In this document: piece after piece, positions 12,372 through 24,086 of the stretch
Numbering within the stretch: the stretch's first letter is position 1
Layout: each line of letters starts with the position of its first letter
From: Hofstenia miamia
Taxonomy: Eukaryota > Xenacoelomorpha > Acoela
Length of the DNA: 64,000 bases
Direction of reading: 5' to 3'
Assembly: GCA_004352715.1 (NCBI GenBank)
Contig: SCFE01000003.1
Location: forward strand, 529,793 to 593,792
Position numbers and translations under genes: made by a program
The notes under the pieces: generated by a model
Seen by the model: only the letters and a program-made list of their open reading frames with translations
What the model was told of the DNA's origin: nothing
The model's database searches: none

Positions 12372-13490
12372 TGTAATATCGCTACCCAGGTGAAACTAAC
12401 GCTTCATAGCTAGATAATCTATTTATAGAATCAATCCAGGGATCAGCGCCAGCTATCACGGGGTAAGTATTATCTACGTTTCCTCTTCTGTCCTTTAATT
12501 GTATATTCCACACTGCATTAACAGATGTTCCAATAACAATTAGTAAGTAGTATTGTTTAGATACTTCATCGATTGAAGAGTACTGAAATCTCTGGGCGCA
12601 CTTGCCCGACGCCAAGTCACTGAGATCATAACAGGTTCGCCAGAACTGCCAACAACTCCATCCANNNNNNNNNNNNNNNNNNNNNNNNNNNNNNNNNNNN
12701 NNNNNNNNNNNNNNNNNNNNNNNNNNNNNNNNNNNNNNNNNNNNNNNNNNNNNNNNNNNNNNNNNNNNNNNNNNNNNNNNNNNNNNNNNNNNNNNNNNNN
12801 NNNNNNNNNNNNNNNNNNNNNNNNNNNNNNNNNNNNNNNNNNNNNNNNNNNNNNNNNNNNNNNNNNNNNNNNNNNNNNNNNNNNNNNNNNNNNNNNNNNN
12901 NNNNNNNNNNNNNNNNNNNNNNNNNNNNNNNNNNNNNNNNNNNNNNNNNNNNNNNNNNNNNNNNNNNNNNNNNNNNNNNNNNNNNNNNNNNNNNNNNNNN
13001 NNNNNNNNNNNNNNNNNNNNNNNNNNNNNNNNNNNNNNNTACAACAATCGAGCGCGATACCCATTAACTGCTCCTTCACTGCTAGCACTACGATTGTTGC
13101 ACACAGAAAACCGTTTAGCTGCGCATAAAGTATTAATTAATCAAACCGCAATAATCAATGAAAATATAACGAGGTTAATGTTCATCATATTCACAGCTCG
13201 TGGTTTTCTATTTATACAAAATTTACTAAAACATATTTACCGATTAAATGCTGCTAAACAAGTACCAGTCGCCTTATTTCAATTTTGGTTTTCCCACGGT
13301 TTAAATTTCTGCGTACCGCGTGGCTTTGCAGAACTGTGTGCAGGCGTATCATCCACACGTAATTTTGTCAAACCATTTTGGCGACTACTACTTGCCGAAA
13401 TTAAACTATCAAAATTAATAAATGCATTTTCCAAGAATTAACATAAATCATCGATAGAGTTTTAAGTGTTCTTTCTTGGATGATGCTACA
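12372..13490. repeat. TGTAG/CTACA repeat family, copy F
   Basis: The start TGTAATATCGCTACCCAGG matches the start of copy B (TGTAACATCCTCTACCAGG). The end GATGATGCTACA matches copies A and B, and an internal TTTAGCT...TATTAATTAATCAAACC block matches the family. The flanks are TTAT and CTAT, a 3-of-4 match for a duplication. It contains a 375-N gap. The segment is richer in CpG than its surroundings, suggesting a younger copy. A minus-strand open frame (12382-12663) runs into the gap; I cannot assign it a function. Confidence 0.55.
12665..13039. other. Assembly gap (375 N)
   Basis: Run of N inside repeat copy F. Confidence 0.99.
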
Positions 13491-14087
13491 CTATAATGCT
13501 GTTATTAAGGTGTGCAAATAATCCACTTTAATTGTATCCTTTTTATATATATTTGATTTTTCTGCATTTATACCTTTCAAACTGATGCATTCCCATATCT
13601 AGGAATACAATTAATTATTTGAGGACACACATATATGTATATGTCCTCATTGAAAACATCAGATGCTTTCAAGAATAATTTTAACAAAGTCACAAGGAAT
13701 AATGAAATAAGAATAAGTAATGCCAGAAGTGGAAATGAGGCAATTTGGTTTTATTGTGCTTCAAAGAAAGCCAAAATCCTAACACTAGGTAAATGGAGAA
13801 AACATTGGCTGCAATAACATTGGGCACTGTTCCAAGACATTCATAACTACAATATTTTCTTCTAAAATAATTTTGGAGTGCTTTCAGGAATAAATGTTGT
13901 TTACATATATAAAAAGTAACAAATTTTAATCTGCAAATAATAATATGATCATCTTTTTTTATCTTCTAGTATGTACTGAAACATGAAGTGCAATTTGCCA
14001 GTATAGATGTCCATAAGTCTGTTATATAACAAAATTTAATTTTTAATCTGAAATATTCCATCAGAACACATTTAAACATGCCAATAG

Positions 14088-15237
14088 TGTAGCATCTGCC
14101 ACCAGGCATTGATGTAGATTAAATGATTCTCTTAAACTATTGTTTCACTTCAACTGCAGGTAGGGATGTACTCATGTTAGCTATTGATTGTATTATTTCT
14201 GCTATTCTTACTTTAACTGAAATAACTGAATACTATTTAGGTATCCCGCCATCATAGCTCTGCTCCATGGATGATGTATCTGTGGCCTCCAGCCAACTCC
14301 GATCTCTGCATTACTTCAATTGTGTTTCCATAGACAATTTAGGTGGCTTCAAACCTCAGCTCAATGAACTTCTTATTTGTTCCCTATCCTAACTCAGTGT
14401 AGTTCTCAATGCAAATTGTAACTGACTTAAACTCAATTTGTACCATGTATTTAATTTACTTTGTAACCTTACAATGTCACTAGCTGCTTAATAATTATTA
14501 CTTTAGAAATTACCAAAAACTATTGGCTTTAATTAAGTTAAGATAATTAAGTTACTTAATAACTTGTAGCTTCCTACCTTACATTTAAATAACATCATAC
14601 ATGCTCAGTCTATTTATCAGTCTATTATAGGTCACCTAAGTCTATCAGATAAAATATGTATAACCTATGGTAGGCTATCCAGAACTTTCTTACCAATGTT
14701 GATTATTGATTACATGTAAATGATCAAATCAATAGCCAGGTACACAGAGAAAAACTCCTATTTGTACACCTAATGTAAATGCAGGTTCATGGTTTGGATC
14801 AAGGACCCTCAAGTTGCTCCTGATATGTTTCCAAACCACTACTACTGCATTTACCATTTAGCTTGACATTGTGTATAAATAATCAAACTGATATAAAATC
14901 TAAGAATAAGATTTTCAAAGAATTTACTTCAACAAATTCCAAACAGATTTACACTCTATTTATAGTTAACTTGAAAAAGTACCTGTTGTTTGAAATTCAA
15001 ATTTAATTCATCTGCCAAAATGGCTGAAAATAATGGAAGAGAATTCACCCCCTTCATTTTGTCAAATTCAACAACAAGTACTAATTTGATATATTATTAC
15101 TTGGTTGCATTTTACAAAGATAATTCTGATAATTGAAATTAAATTATTTTTCTAAATAATCATAATTCTATCTTACTTTCAACTAATCATTTGTTCTTCT
15201 TTCTTCATTAGCAGCATTTTCTTTGGATTATGCTACA
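14088..15237. repeat. TGTAG/CTACA repeat family, copy A (solo-LTR-like)
   Basis: It begins TGTAGCATCTGCCACCAGG and ends TATGCTACA. The 5-bp inverted termini are TGTAG and CTACA. The element is flanked by an exact 4-bp direct repeat, ATAG (14084-14087 and 15238-15241). The interior matches copy B along its whole length at moderate identity. No open reading frame is seen. TG...CA ends and a 4-bp target duplication fit a solo LTR, but no primer-binding site or polypurine tract could be confirmed. Confidence 0.65.
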
Positions 15238-15639
15238 ATAGGGACAATAGAAATAACCACTAGATTCCCAGAGTCTGGAATATACATATTGTGGAGTTGC
15301 TCATTAAATCCATTTTTGCATACTGAGCTCAAAAACAAATACTTCTATTGAAGTCATTTGTCAACTATTCTGGTTTTCAACCTTTTTGGCAGTCTACATG
15401 TCAAAACTTTTAGAATCACAAACTTAAAAACTCATTGTTACTACTGAGAAGCAATTAGAGGATCCCAATGTGTTACATAATTTTTAGGCACACAAGTCAT
15501 TAATGTTTCTCTGAGAGAATTTGAAGACTTCAGTCTAATCTGAACCATCTGATTCATTAATATTATTCCTTCTTTCTTGCAGGTAAACAATGTTGTAACA
15601 CTCAGCTAATGAGCTCAGAAGCCCCTCAGGACTCTAGCT

Positions 15640-16700
15640 GTTCCTAACAATGCTGCCTTCTGTGCTAGCATCCCTCTTCACTTTGGTAATCCCAACACTT
15701 TTGCTTTTTATGTAATGCTATATCTACTATGGGGACTACTTTCCCAATCTGTCTATTTCCTTTCCTAATTGCTTGTACTTGTTTATTGTATAGTTCTCTT
15801 TGAATTGTATCATTTGGTACTGCTATGTCTATCACTTTTCTCTTCCTTCCTCTTTATTGACCATAATTATGGCTGGCCTCCTTGCCCCAATTACCTTGAA
15901 AGTCTGTATGTTAAAGTCCCACAGTAATTTAACCTTCTCATTCTCTGTGACTCCCTGTGGCTTGAATTCATGCCACTAAAATCCACCATTTAACTCATAG
16001 TCCCTAGCCAAGCTGCTGTGCAACATGCATACAACCTCCTATCAGATGATCTACTATTGCAAACTATTTCTTGCCCAGGCTGCATTTTTCAATTACCTCA
16101 GATCTTTTGTCTACTAGTTTCTTCACCCAATTTGTTCTGACTGTTTGCTACTGTGCTGCCATTATAAATACTACTGTTTTCTCTTTTTATACTATCCACT
16201 TCTTGCCTGCTTTTCTGATGCATTTATCTGTATTCCTTTGTTATCTTAATGAACTACCTTCTGAATATACTCTGTTTCTCTCAACTTGTCTCCTACTCTG
16301 TTGGGCTTTCTTTTCATAACCTTCTTTAAACCATGCTGACCTCCAGGCATGATCCTTTAGATTCATTCTATTTTTACAGATTTCTGCAAATTTAGCAGCC
16401 TTTCCCTCATCTATTCAGTGACACATATGCTCTATTGGCACCTCAATTTATGTTGAATGCACTTTTTTGCTTCTAGTTTCTTATGAACACTTTGACTTCT
16501 TTGTCTTCTATAGAACATCTCCCAAACTTTGTAGTGGTAATATATTTGTCTTCTTGTCTAAGCTCTTTCTTAACATACTTTCTCTTTATCCAGGCTCCCT
16601 CACACACCTATATACTCTCCCATAAACTTACAGTATTCCCACCTGATCTTTGTGTATGTATTTTTCCTATGCTTAGTTAACTGTACAACCTTCCTTCCTA
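15640..16700 (-). pseudogene. LINE-type reverse transcriptase C-terminal remnant
   Basis: Minus-strand translation across frames gives VFIMAAQ, then QTVRTNWVKKLVDKRSEV, then KLLWDFNIQTFKVIGARRP, then VIDIAVPNDTIQRELYNKQ. This order is typical of the region after the reverse transcriptase core in many animal non-LTR retrotransposons. Stops and frameshifts show it is dead. The same family appears at 45950-46560. It lies between repeat copies A and B. Confidence 0.7.
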
Positions 16701-16884
16701 TGTCTCAAATGTTATATTGTGTCTTTTTTGCCCTTGCCTGATGCCTTTGAAGCTTCTGCAACTAATCTTTGCTTAAGGTCTTCTCTGGCAGTTTCCTGAT
16801 CTTACATAGCTGCTGCCTTCACTTAGTTATTAAGAATTTAATTCTTGATTCTTCCTTCCCCTGTTGCATTTCAATCCACACTTG

Positions 16885-18028
16885 TGTAACATCCTCTACC
16901 AGGCATCATTACTGTTTATCCTTTGTTACTGTATAACATTAGTCATAGTTTTGCAGGTAGGGATTTACTTAACTAGATACTGCTTTAGCTTTTAGTTCTG
17001 TTAACCTAATATAACTAGGTCTAACTGTTCACTATTTAGGTGATGAAGCTATGCAGCAATCTCTCCAAAGATTGATAATGGGCATCTGCCCAAAGCTGAT
17101 CTCCACATCTAGTTTCACCAATCCTTTGATGATCCATTTGCTTGGTTCCACATCTCAGCTCATTGATACAGTTTATGTGTACCCTATCCTAGCTCAGTGC
17201 ATACTCAAGACACAGCACAATTCGACTTAGACTCTATTTTGCAAAAGTGTTTTGTTTGTTTGCAACCAGACTTGTACTAGCTGCTTAATTAATATTACAT
17301 GTAGCCATTACCAAAATATATTGGCTTTAATAAATGCTTTAATATTGAACAGCTTCCTAACCTACATTTATAAAGTAGTATATGCTCAGTCACTTTATTG
17401 GTCATTTATTGGTCACTAATTTGGATCTGAAATAATAATAATATATTACCTAAGTTTCAGTCATCCAACTGTTTTATGAAGTCAATTATTTTAAAACATG
17501 TATTAAGTGATCACTAGTCAGCTAAATGAGAGAAAAACTGTTACACCTAACCTAAGTGCACTTTTGTAGTCTGGCACAAAGACCCTGGAATCAATCTTGA
17601 TGATGGATCCAAACCACTACTAAACACCACTCATTTAGCTTGACATTGTATTAAATAATCAAACCATAATAGCAGAACAAAATAAGAATTCTGAATAAAA
17701 TTCTTTATCAAATTGTTTACAGGATTTAGTTTCTATTTATAGTAAACCTAGAAAAGTACCTGTTGATTTCAAATTTAAACTTTCATTTGCCAAAATGGTG
17801 GCTAAAAATAATGGAAGTGATTTCACCCCCTTGTTTTGCAAAAAGTATTATTATCAACTGATACTAATCTCTTATTTCTGACACATATTGTTTCTTGGAT
17901 GCATAATACAAATGAATCTAAATTAATCTAATTGATCTATTACAATATTTCTAATCATCATTTCTTTGATCTTATTCTCATCTTAGTTTGATGTTTGTAG
18001 CTTTTAGATTTGTTTGGATGATGCTACA
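16885..18028. repeat. TGTAG/CTACA repeat family, copy B (solo-LTR-like)
   Basis: It starts TGTAACATCCTCTACCAGGC and ends GATGATGCTACA. It is flanked by an exact 4-bp direct repeat, CTTG (16881-16884 and 18029-18032). Internal landmarks are shared with A: GCAGGTAGGGAT, CCCTATCCTA(A/G)CTCAGTG, ACTAGCTGCTTAAT, GTACCTGTTG and ATTCACCCCC-like. Each copy has its own duplication, so A and B look like separate insertions rather than the two ends of one element. Confidence 0.65.
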
Positions 18029-19639
18029 CTTGCTATTTTGTAATATATTTTACATTATTTGAACATTATATCACTTGCTGTATGCAAGATATAGTGATAT
18101 TGACTATGTCACCTGGACAGAATTCATGGTTTTGGCTAAGCAAGAAAGACTTAAGGACATAATGGAAATGCTCATTTTGATTTATTGAATAACTTGATGC
18201 AAAATGCATATATTGTTTGATGTTATATCTCACCTAAAGCATCTAGGGACTACTAGAAAAATATTTGTCTTTTGAGTGATGGAATCAGTAATTTGGGTGT
18301 CACTGAAATCTGTTCAATGAACAATTTCAATGTTGTTAATTAAGATAAAATTGATAAACATAAGGCTGTAAATATGGAAGATTGGGACAACTAAGTCATA
18401 ACATGAAGAGTTGATAAGGCTAAGTACATAAAAACTGCATGATCATTTTAAGTAAATTCTTGTATCAAGACCTGAGAAATTCTAAATGAATAGTTTAGAA
18501 TGCTGATAATGTGTTAGCCAGAATTATAACAAATAAATAAAAAATCACTAACTAATGAAGCAAATAATATATCTATATTTCTAATGAGAATATTTATCTA
18601 ATGAGGAAGCTATTGATGTTAATTTCATTAGTAATAAATAGATATTCACATAGAAAGTTAATCAAGCTTCTTCTTGAACTAAGGCCTCTATCTAAAGCAA
18701 TTAACCATTTTTAAAGAAATATATCTCAGCCCACACTAGAGTCAGGAAAAGACAACTCATATTCTTAGATCTAGCTATCACTAAAACAAAGGAGAATAAC
18801 TGTATACAATTTAAAATTTCATGTCATTGTACTTTCATGTATGAAATGCTACCCTAATTTGTGATAATAATGGTAACTAACAGTAAATACAAAATAATAT
18901 GCTAAGTTAATAAATGAAGGTGATAATTTACTAAAAAGTAAATTATCTGAAGCACTAAAATACTTGTTAATCAAAATAGGAATGCAGGATATCTTTAATA
19001 AAATAAAAATCCTACTGAATACAAAAATGAGAAAATGTTGTAATAAAAATAATAAGAAACATTGTCTCACATGATATATTGTATTGGATATTGGCAGACC
19101 AAAAATGATCATAATAAGACGAATATCTGAATACTCAAATTTAATATGCACCAAAATCAATTTATATTAATGTGACCAATCAACATGCAAAAATAGGCAA
19201 TGAAATATATATTTTAAAACCTACATTTGCTAATATTTCTTCTTAGGAATGTGATTATTTTAAAATTGGGCAAAATCTAGGAAGGTAGGAAACAGCCTGA
19301 TTTTAGTGACACACAAGGGAACTAATTAGATGTATGGGAACCTACAGATATATTAGGTGAGATTGTATTAAGTTTATTGAAAGTGTTTTGGAAAATGAAT
19401 GTTAGGAGAGAGTATAAGCAGGCAAAAAATTTATCAAGCAAGATGATAAGTTGAGCACAACAACAAATCTGCAGGTGCTATAAACAATAGTAGACATTAG
19501 AAGGCACCAGATACAGATTTGTTGCATTGCTAGAAATATCTACACACTTTTGTGTTGAATTAGCATTAGCATTGGAAGTGGGTTGATGTCAAAAGTGGAT
19601 CACTGTAAAAGCATATTGCTGATATGGAAGCATCTGAAA

Positions 19640-20060
19640 AAGGAATGAAGCAAGTGACCTTAAGCCAATGCCACATATGTCAACTACTTGGAAGTTATCA
19701 ACATTAGTAACTAGATTAGGTTAGAGGTAAAGACACAATCAAAATATAGAGAATGCTGGAGAAATACAGAAAACTGTGGCAGAGAAGAAATTTGAAACTT
19801 GTTAGGATAGCAGGGTTAATGAAAGTAACTGAAACACTAATAATTGCAGAAAAAACTGGGTGAATTGGCAAGTGAACACATGTGCTGAGAGAAAATGCAG
19901 GCTATGTAAATAACTTTAGAAGAAGCTGGCACAGAATAAGAACAATTTAATATATGTCAAATTTGGATGTATGCTGCACTGGAATTAAACAAACACATAA
20001 ATGGATGACTAACTTAAAAATATATAATGATAGTGTTCACATATGAAAATTTCCAGAAAA
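19640..20060 (+). pseudogene. Probable LINE reverse transcriptase remnant
   Basis: Plus-strand frames give PMPHMSTTWKLST (resembling the P-I-T-x-L-x-T-x-W-K-L block of LINE reverse transcriptases), then TLIIAEKTG and RKCRLCK, resembling the E-A-L-I-M-A-A and C-R-L-C motifs of the remnants at 15.6-16.7 and 46 kb. It is heavily decayed and the alignment is by eye only. Confidence 0.4.
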
Positions 20061-20784
20061 CAAATTCATGCCTTGAATAGCTCTCAATAAATTTTAGCTA
20101 ATTTGAATCTCATTAAAATAGCAAACAGGCCTACAAAAGTTCACTCAATGGTATCACCACAAAAAACCTCTGACTAAAGATACATTAGGTTTCTGAGTTG
20201 GAATAAGGTTCTTAGCATGAGCTTTAGCAAAAACATTTTCAAGGACATTTCAACATCACTTCATGATAATATTTGTAGTTAATAATGCTTAAAAATATTT
20301 GCAAACTTACAGTATGCAGAGCAACCTAAAATTGTAATTAATGGATAATAATTTGCCTCAATTTATAATTGGTTTTTAATACATTTCAAAATGAAATAGG
20401 ATTTTTGAAAATAAAGTTTTCAAAACACATTTGCATGTCTTCATTAAGTGTTGTAACATAAACCATGACATATTTATTGATACTTTTATTCCTATTGAAT
20501 AAAGCAATTTTATGTTATATTAACAACTCCAAAATAAAATGTAGAATGCAGTACTTGATATATGTATTTGACCACCTTGCTATTTTGAATAAATAATGAA
20601 CATTCATTGGATAAAGTATGCCTAAAATTATAACTAAGTGTTACTTTGATTAAGAAAGGAAAATGTGTATGTCTAGTACATAGAAATGTAGAATAACAAT
20701 TGGCTACTAATGCTTAATCAAAATTAGAAAATTTGTATTGGAAAAATGTGTTTGGCCACCTGAAAAAATAAGATACATAAATTA

Positions 20785-21320
20785 ATAATTGCTGCAAAAT
20801 AAGCACTTAGCAACAAAATTCTCTCTTCTAATATTTTTAGGTTGTCTCTTTGAGTGAATAACAGCTTCAAGGTAATAAAGGATTGAAGCAAAAAGTCTTT
20901 CAATAAAGCTGTTGGGAAGTATATAAAATTTTTTCTTTATTGTGCTCCAAAGCTCATCTTCAGTGTGAAGAGTATGTGTCCAATTCAATATTTGACTTCT
21001 TTTCACATATTTCTGATAATTTGATGGTCTGGAGATTGGCAAGGCCAGTCAGCAAGGCTAGCAAACCCTTTATTGTGGAGTATGTTTGTTTAAAATGCAC
21101 AGAAGAACTGAATGGGAGGTTTTGGAGATTTTCTTTGGTCTTCCGGACTTTGGCTTTGGGGCAATGATGTTTTCAGAAGTGAAACATCTGATTATATCCC
21201 CAACACTGCTTTGAAGTCATTGTACAAGTCTGGCTATATTACATTGACTCATCCCTTCCAAATGTTTGGAGATAATCAATTTGTGGATGGCAAGAGGTAC
21301 ATAACCAGCCATCATATTGT
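20785..21320 (-). pseudogene. Tc1-like transposase, internally deleted
   Basis: On the minus strand a helix-turn-helix start, KLIISKHLEGMSQCNIARLV, is followed by a GRPKKISK motif. The frame then jumps almost directly to DWPCQSPDHQIIRNM and DELWSTIKKKFYILPNSFIE...LEAVIHSK, the C-terminal end of Tc1 transposases. Most of the catalytic core between them is missing, and the SPDLNPIE glutamate region is altered. This is typical of an internally deleted, dead copy. Confidence 0.75.
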
Positions 21321-21765
21321 AGAATCTCGCCAACCTTCATACTAGTAATTCTGAACTAATTTAGGAGCTGCTCTAACAATTGTTTCCTCCTTATGTAGTA
21401 CGGTAGGTGACAGACTCCAGTATCTGTCTCTCTTCTTTCTGTTCTATTACTTTAGCCGTTATACAATTAACTTATTATCTCATCAACTAGGACTGATGTG
21501 AAACTAACGACTGTCGTTTTAGATCCAAGACACAAGACAGAGTGTACAAAGTACAGGGTGCGCTACCCGACCTGCAACAAAGCACAAAAGAGGAATTGAA
21601 GAACTACGCTATAACGAGTATTTCCATACGAAGCCGACACATCGATAGAGACACCAACCACAATTCAGATGACTCAGTGTAATGGAAGTGTGTGTGGAAG
21701 GACAATAGTGATAACGCTTGATACCTTATTAATTTAGTATATTGATTGTTCTTGTTATTGATGAG
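21318..21765. repeat. TGTAG/CTACA repeat family, copy E (left part)
   Basis: It starts TGTAGAATCTCGCCAACC and is nearly identical to the first 450 nt of copy D (23225 onward). It is cut by the 1000-N gap. The four bases before it, ATAT, equal the four after copy D, so E and D may be the two long repeats of one inserted element. Confidence 0.7.
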
Positions 21766-22765
21766 NNNNNNNNNNNNNNNNNNNNNNNNNNNNNNNNNNN
21801 NNNNNNNNNNNNNNNNNNNNNNNNNNNNNNNNNNNNNNNNNNNNNNNNNNNNNNNNNNNNNNNNNNNNNNNNNNNNNNNNNNNNNNNNNNNNNNNNNNNN
21901 NNNNNNNNNNNNNNNNNNNNNNNNNNNNNNNNNNNNNNNNNNNNNNNNNNNNNNNNNNNNNNNNNNNNNNNNNNNNNNNNNNNNNNNNNNNNNNNNNNNN
22001 NNNNNNNNNNNNNNNNNNNNNNNNNNNNNNNNNNNNNNNNNNNNNNNNNNNNNNNNNNNNNNNNNNNNNNNNNNNNNNNNNNNNNNNNNNNNNNNNNNNN
22101 NNNNNNNNNNNNNNNNNNNNNNNNNNNNNNNNNNNNNNNNNNNNNNNNNNNNNNNNNNNNNNNNNNNNNNNNNNNNNNNNNNNNNNNNNNNNNNNNNNNN
22201 NNNNNNNNNNNNNNNNNNNNNNNNNNNNNNNNNNNNNNNNNNNNNNNNNNNNNNNNNNNNNNNNNNNNNNNNNNNNNNNNNNNNNNNNNNNNNNNNNNNN
22301 NNNNNNNNNNNNNNNNNNNNNNNNNNNNNNNNNNNNNNNNNNNNNNNNNNNNNNNNNNNNNNNNNNNNNNNNNNNNNNNNNNNNNNNNNNNNNNNNNNNN
22401 NNNNNNNNNNNNNNNNNNNNNNNNNNNNNNNNNNNNNNNNNNNNNNNNNNNNNNNNNNNNNNNNNNNNNNNNNNNNNNNNNNNNNNNNNNNNNNNNNNNN
22501 NNNNNNNNNNNNNNNNNNNNNNNNNNNNNNNNNNNNNNNNNNNNNNNNNNNNNNNNNNNNNNNNNNNNNNNNNNNNNNNNNNNNNNNNNNNNNNNNNNNN
22601 NNNNNNNNNNNNNNNNNNNNNNNNNNNNNNNNNNNNNNNNNNNNNNNNNNNNNNNNNNNNNNNNNNNNNNNNNNNNNNNNNNNNNNNNNNNNNNNNNNNN
22701 NNNNNNNNNNNNNNNNNNNNNNNNNNNNNNNNNNNNNNNNNNNNNNNNNNNNNNNNNNNNNNNNN
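21766..22765. other. Assembly gap (1000 N)
   Basis: Exactly 1000 N, probably a placeholder length. It removes the end of repeat copy E and part of whatever lies between copies E and D. Confidence 0.99.
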
Positions 22766-23224
22766 ATATACATGACCTTGCTAGCTAATGAATGGGAAAA
22801 CTATATTGCATTTGTTGACTAATGGGAATGCTTGTATTAAGTATTGGCAAATGATTAATTTTCTTATCTGTAAAAAATTCCATGCATTTCTATTGCTTAG
22901 CTAGCCTATGTACAAAATTTAATTTGTGTTTCAGAAATATATACATTACATGCAAAGGGTTACATTTCATTTCTCAAATATACTGCTATTTCAGGGGAAA
23001 ATTCTTACATTTAATTTGTTTTTTGCTAATATACAAAATACAAATTGTAAAAAATATTCACCATGTTTAAACCTTACAGGCATATGAAATATAGACGTAA
23101 ATGCTAAAGGCAATTTTCTTTTCTGAAAAATTAAACATGTGATGCTACTAGTACGATTTATACCTATACATGCTTTCCTTAATACATTATTATTATATTA
23201 GTTTTACACAATGGTCTTTACTTT
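22766..23224. other. AT-rich spacer between repeat copies E and D
   Basis: About 460 nt with no recognisable protein motif, no polypurine tract next to copy D and no tRNA-complementary stretch. If E and D are LTRs, this would be the surviving internal part. Confidence 0.4.
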
Positions 23225-24011
23225 TGTAGAATCTCACCAACCTTCATACTAGTAAGTCTGAGCTAATTTAGGAGCTGCTATAACAATTGTTTCCTCCTTA
23301 TGTAGTACGGTAGGTGACAGACTCCAGTATCTGTCTCTCTTCTTTCTGTTCTATTGCTTTAGCCGTTATACGATTAACTTATTATCTCATCAACTAATAC
23401 TGATACGAAACTAACGACTGTTGTTTTAGATCCAAGACACGAGACAGAGTGTACAAAGTACAGGGTACGCTACCCGACCTGCAACAAAGCACAAAAGAGG
23501 AATTGAAGAACTACGCTATAACGAGTATTTCCATACGAAGCTGACACATCGATAGAGACACCAACCACAATTCGGATGACTCAGTGTAATGGAAGTGTGC
23601 GTGGAAAGACAATAGTGATAATGCTTGATACCTTATTAATTTAGTGTATTGATTGTTCTTGTTATCAATGAGGTTGTTTAATAAAGAGATCTTGCAACCG
23701 GGGTGCAATAGCTTGTTATGAGTTCGTACATATAATAACCTTACATATAAATAGATACATGCTGACCCGAAGTACATGTGAACAATCAATACAGTCACAG
23801 CAGAAGGGATAAATTGATAGTCAGTCAGTCTACTAGAAATCATACGTAATAAACAACATCCAAGACAATGCAAAGAGATCTTGTGATTCCATAATTTCCT
23901 TGATGCAAACAGATGTAATAACATAATGTAATAATAGTTGTAACATGAACAACGAACGATAGGAAAGCTAATACGAGTAAAAGCCCCTATTCCTACACCT
24001 AACCTAAGAGC

Positions 24012-24085
24012 CTCTCGGGTAAGCACCGGCTATACACTTCACCCGTTAACTGGATCCGTGAACCACCGTCTTGAATACCCGAGAG
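24012..24085. repeat. 10-bp inverted repeat (hairpin) in copy D
   Basis: CTCTCGGGTA (24012-24021) pairs with TACCCGAGAG (24076-24085), enclosing about 54 nt. It recurs at 24186-24259 in the sequence repeated after the N, with one base change in the left arm. The arms enclose a tRNA-sized span, but no tRNA boxes are present. Confidence 0.7.
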
Positions 24086-24086
24086 N
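24086..24086. other. Single-N assembly join
   Basis: Bases 23913-24085 are repeated at 24087-24259 with about one mismatch, which suggests that overlapping contigs were not merged. Confidence 0.85.

Noticed and set aside
14088-18028. Single LTR element made of copies A and B with the LINE remnant inside
   Set aside because: A and B each have their own exact 4-bp flanking repeat, and the internal reverse transcriptase is LINE-type, so they are better read as separate insertions.
21742-22822. Long open frames of 350-390 codons
   Set aside because: They consist almost only of the 1000-N gap.
23511-24026. 171-codon minus-strand open frame
   Set aside because: Lies inside repeat copy D; no domain, and its counterpart in copy E runs into the gap. 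Probably chance openness.
24012-24085. tRNA-like gene (72-nt span closed by a stem)
   Set aside because: No A-box or GGTTCGANNCC B-box in either direction and no T-loop; only the closing stem fits.
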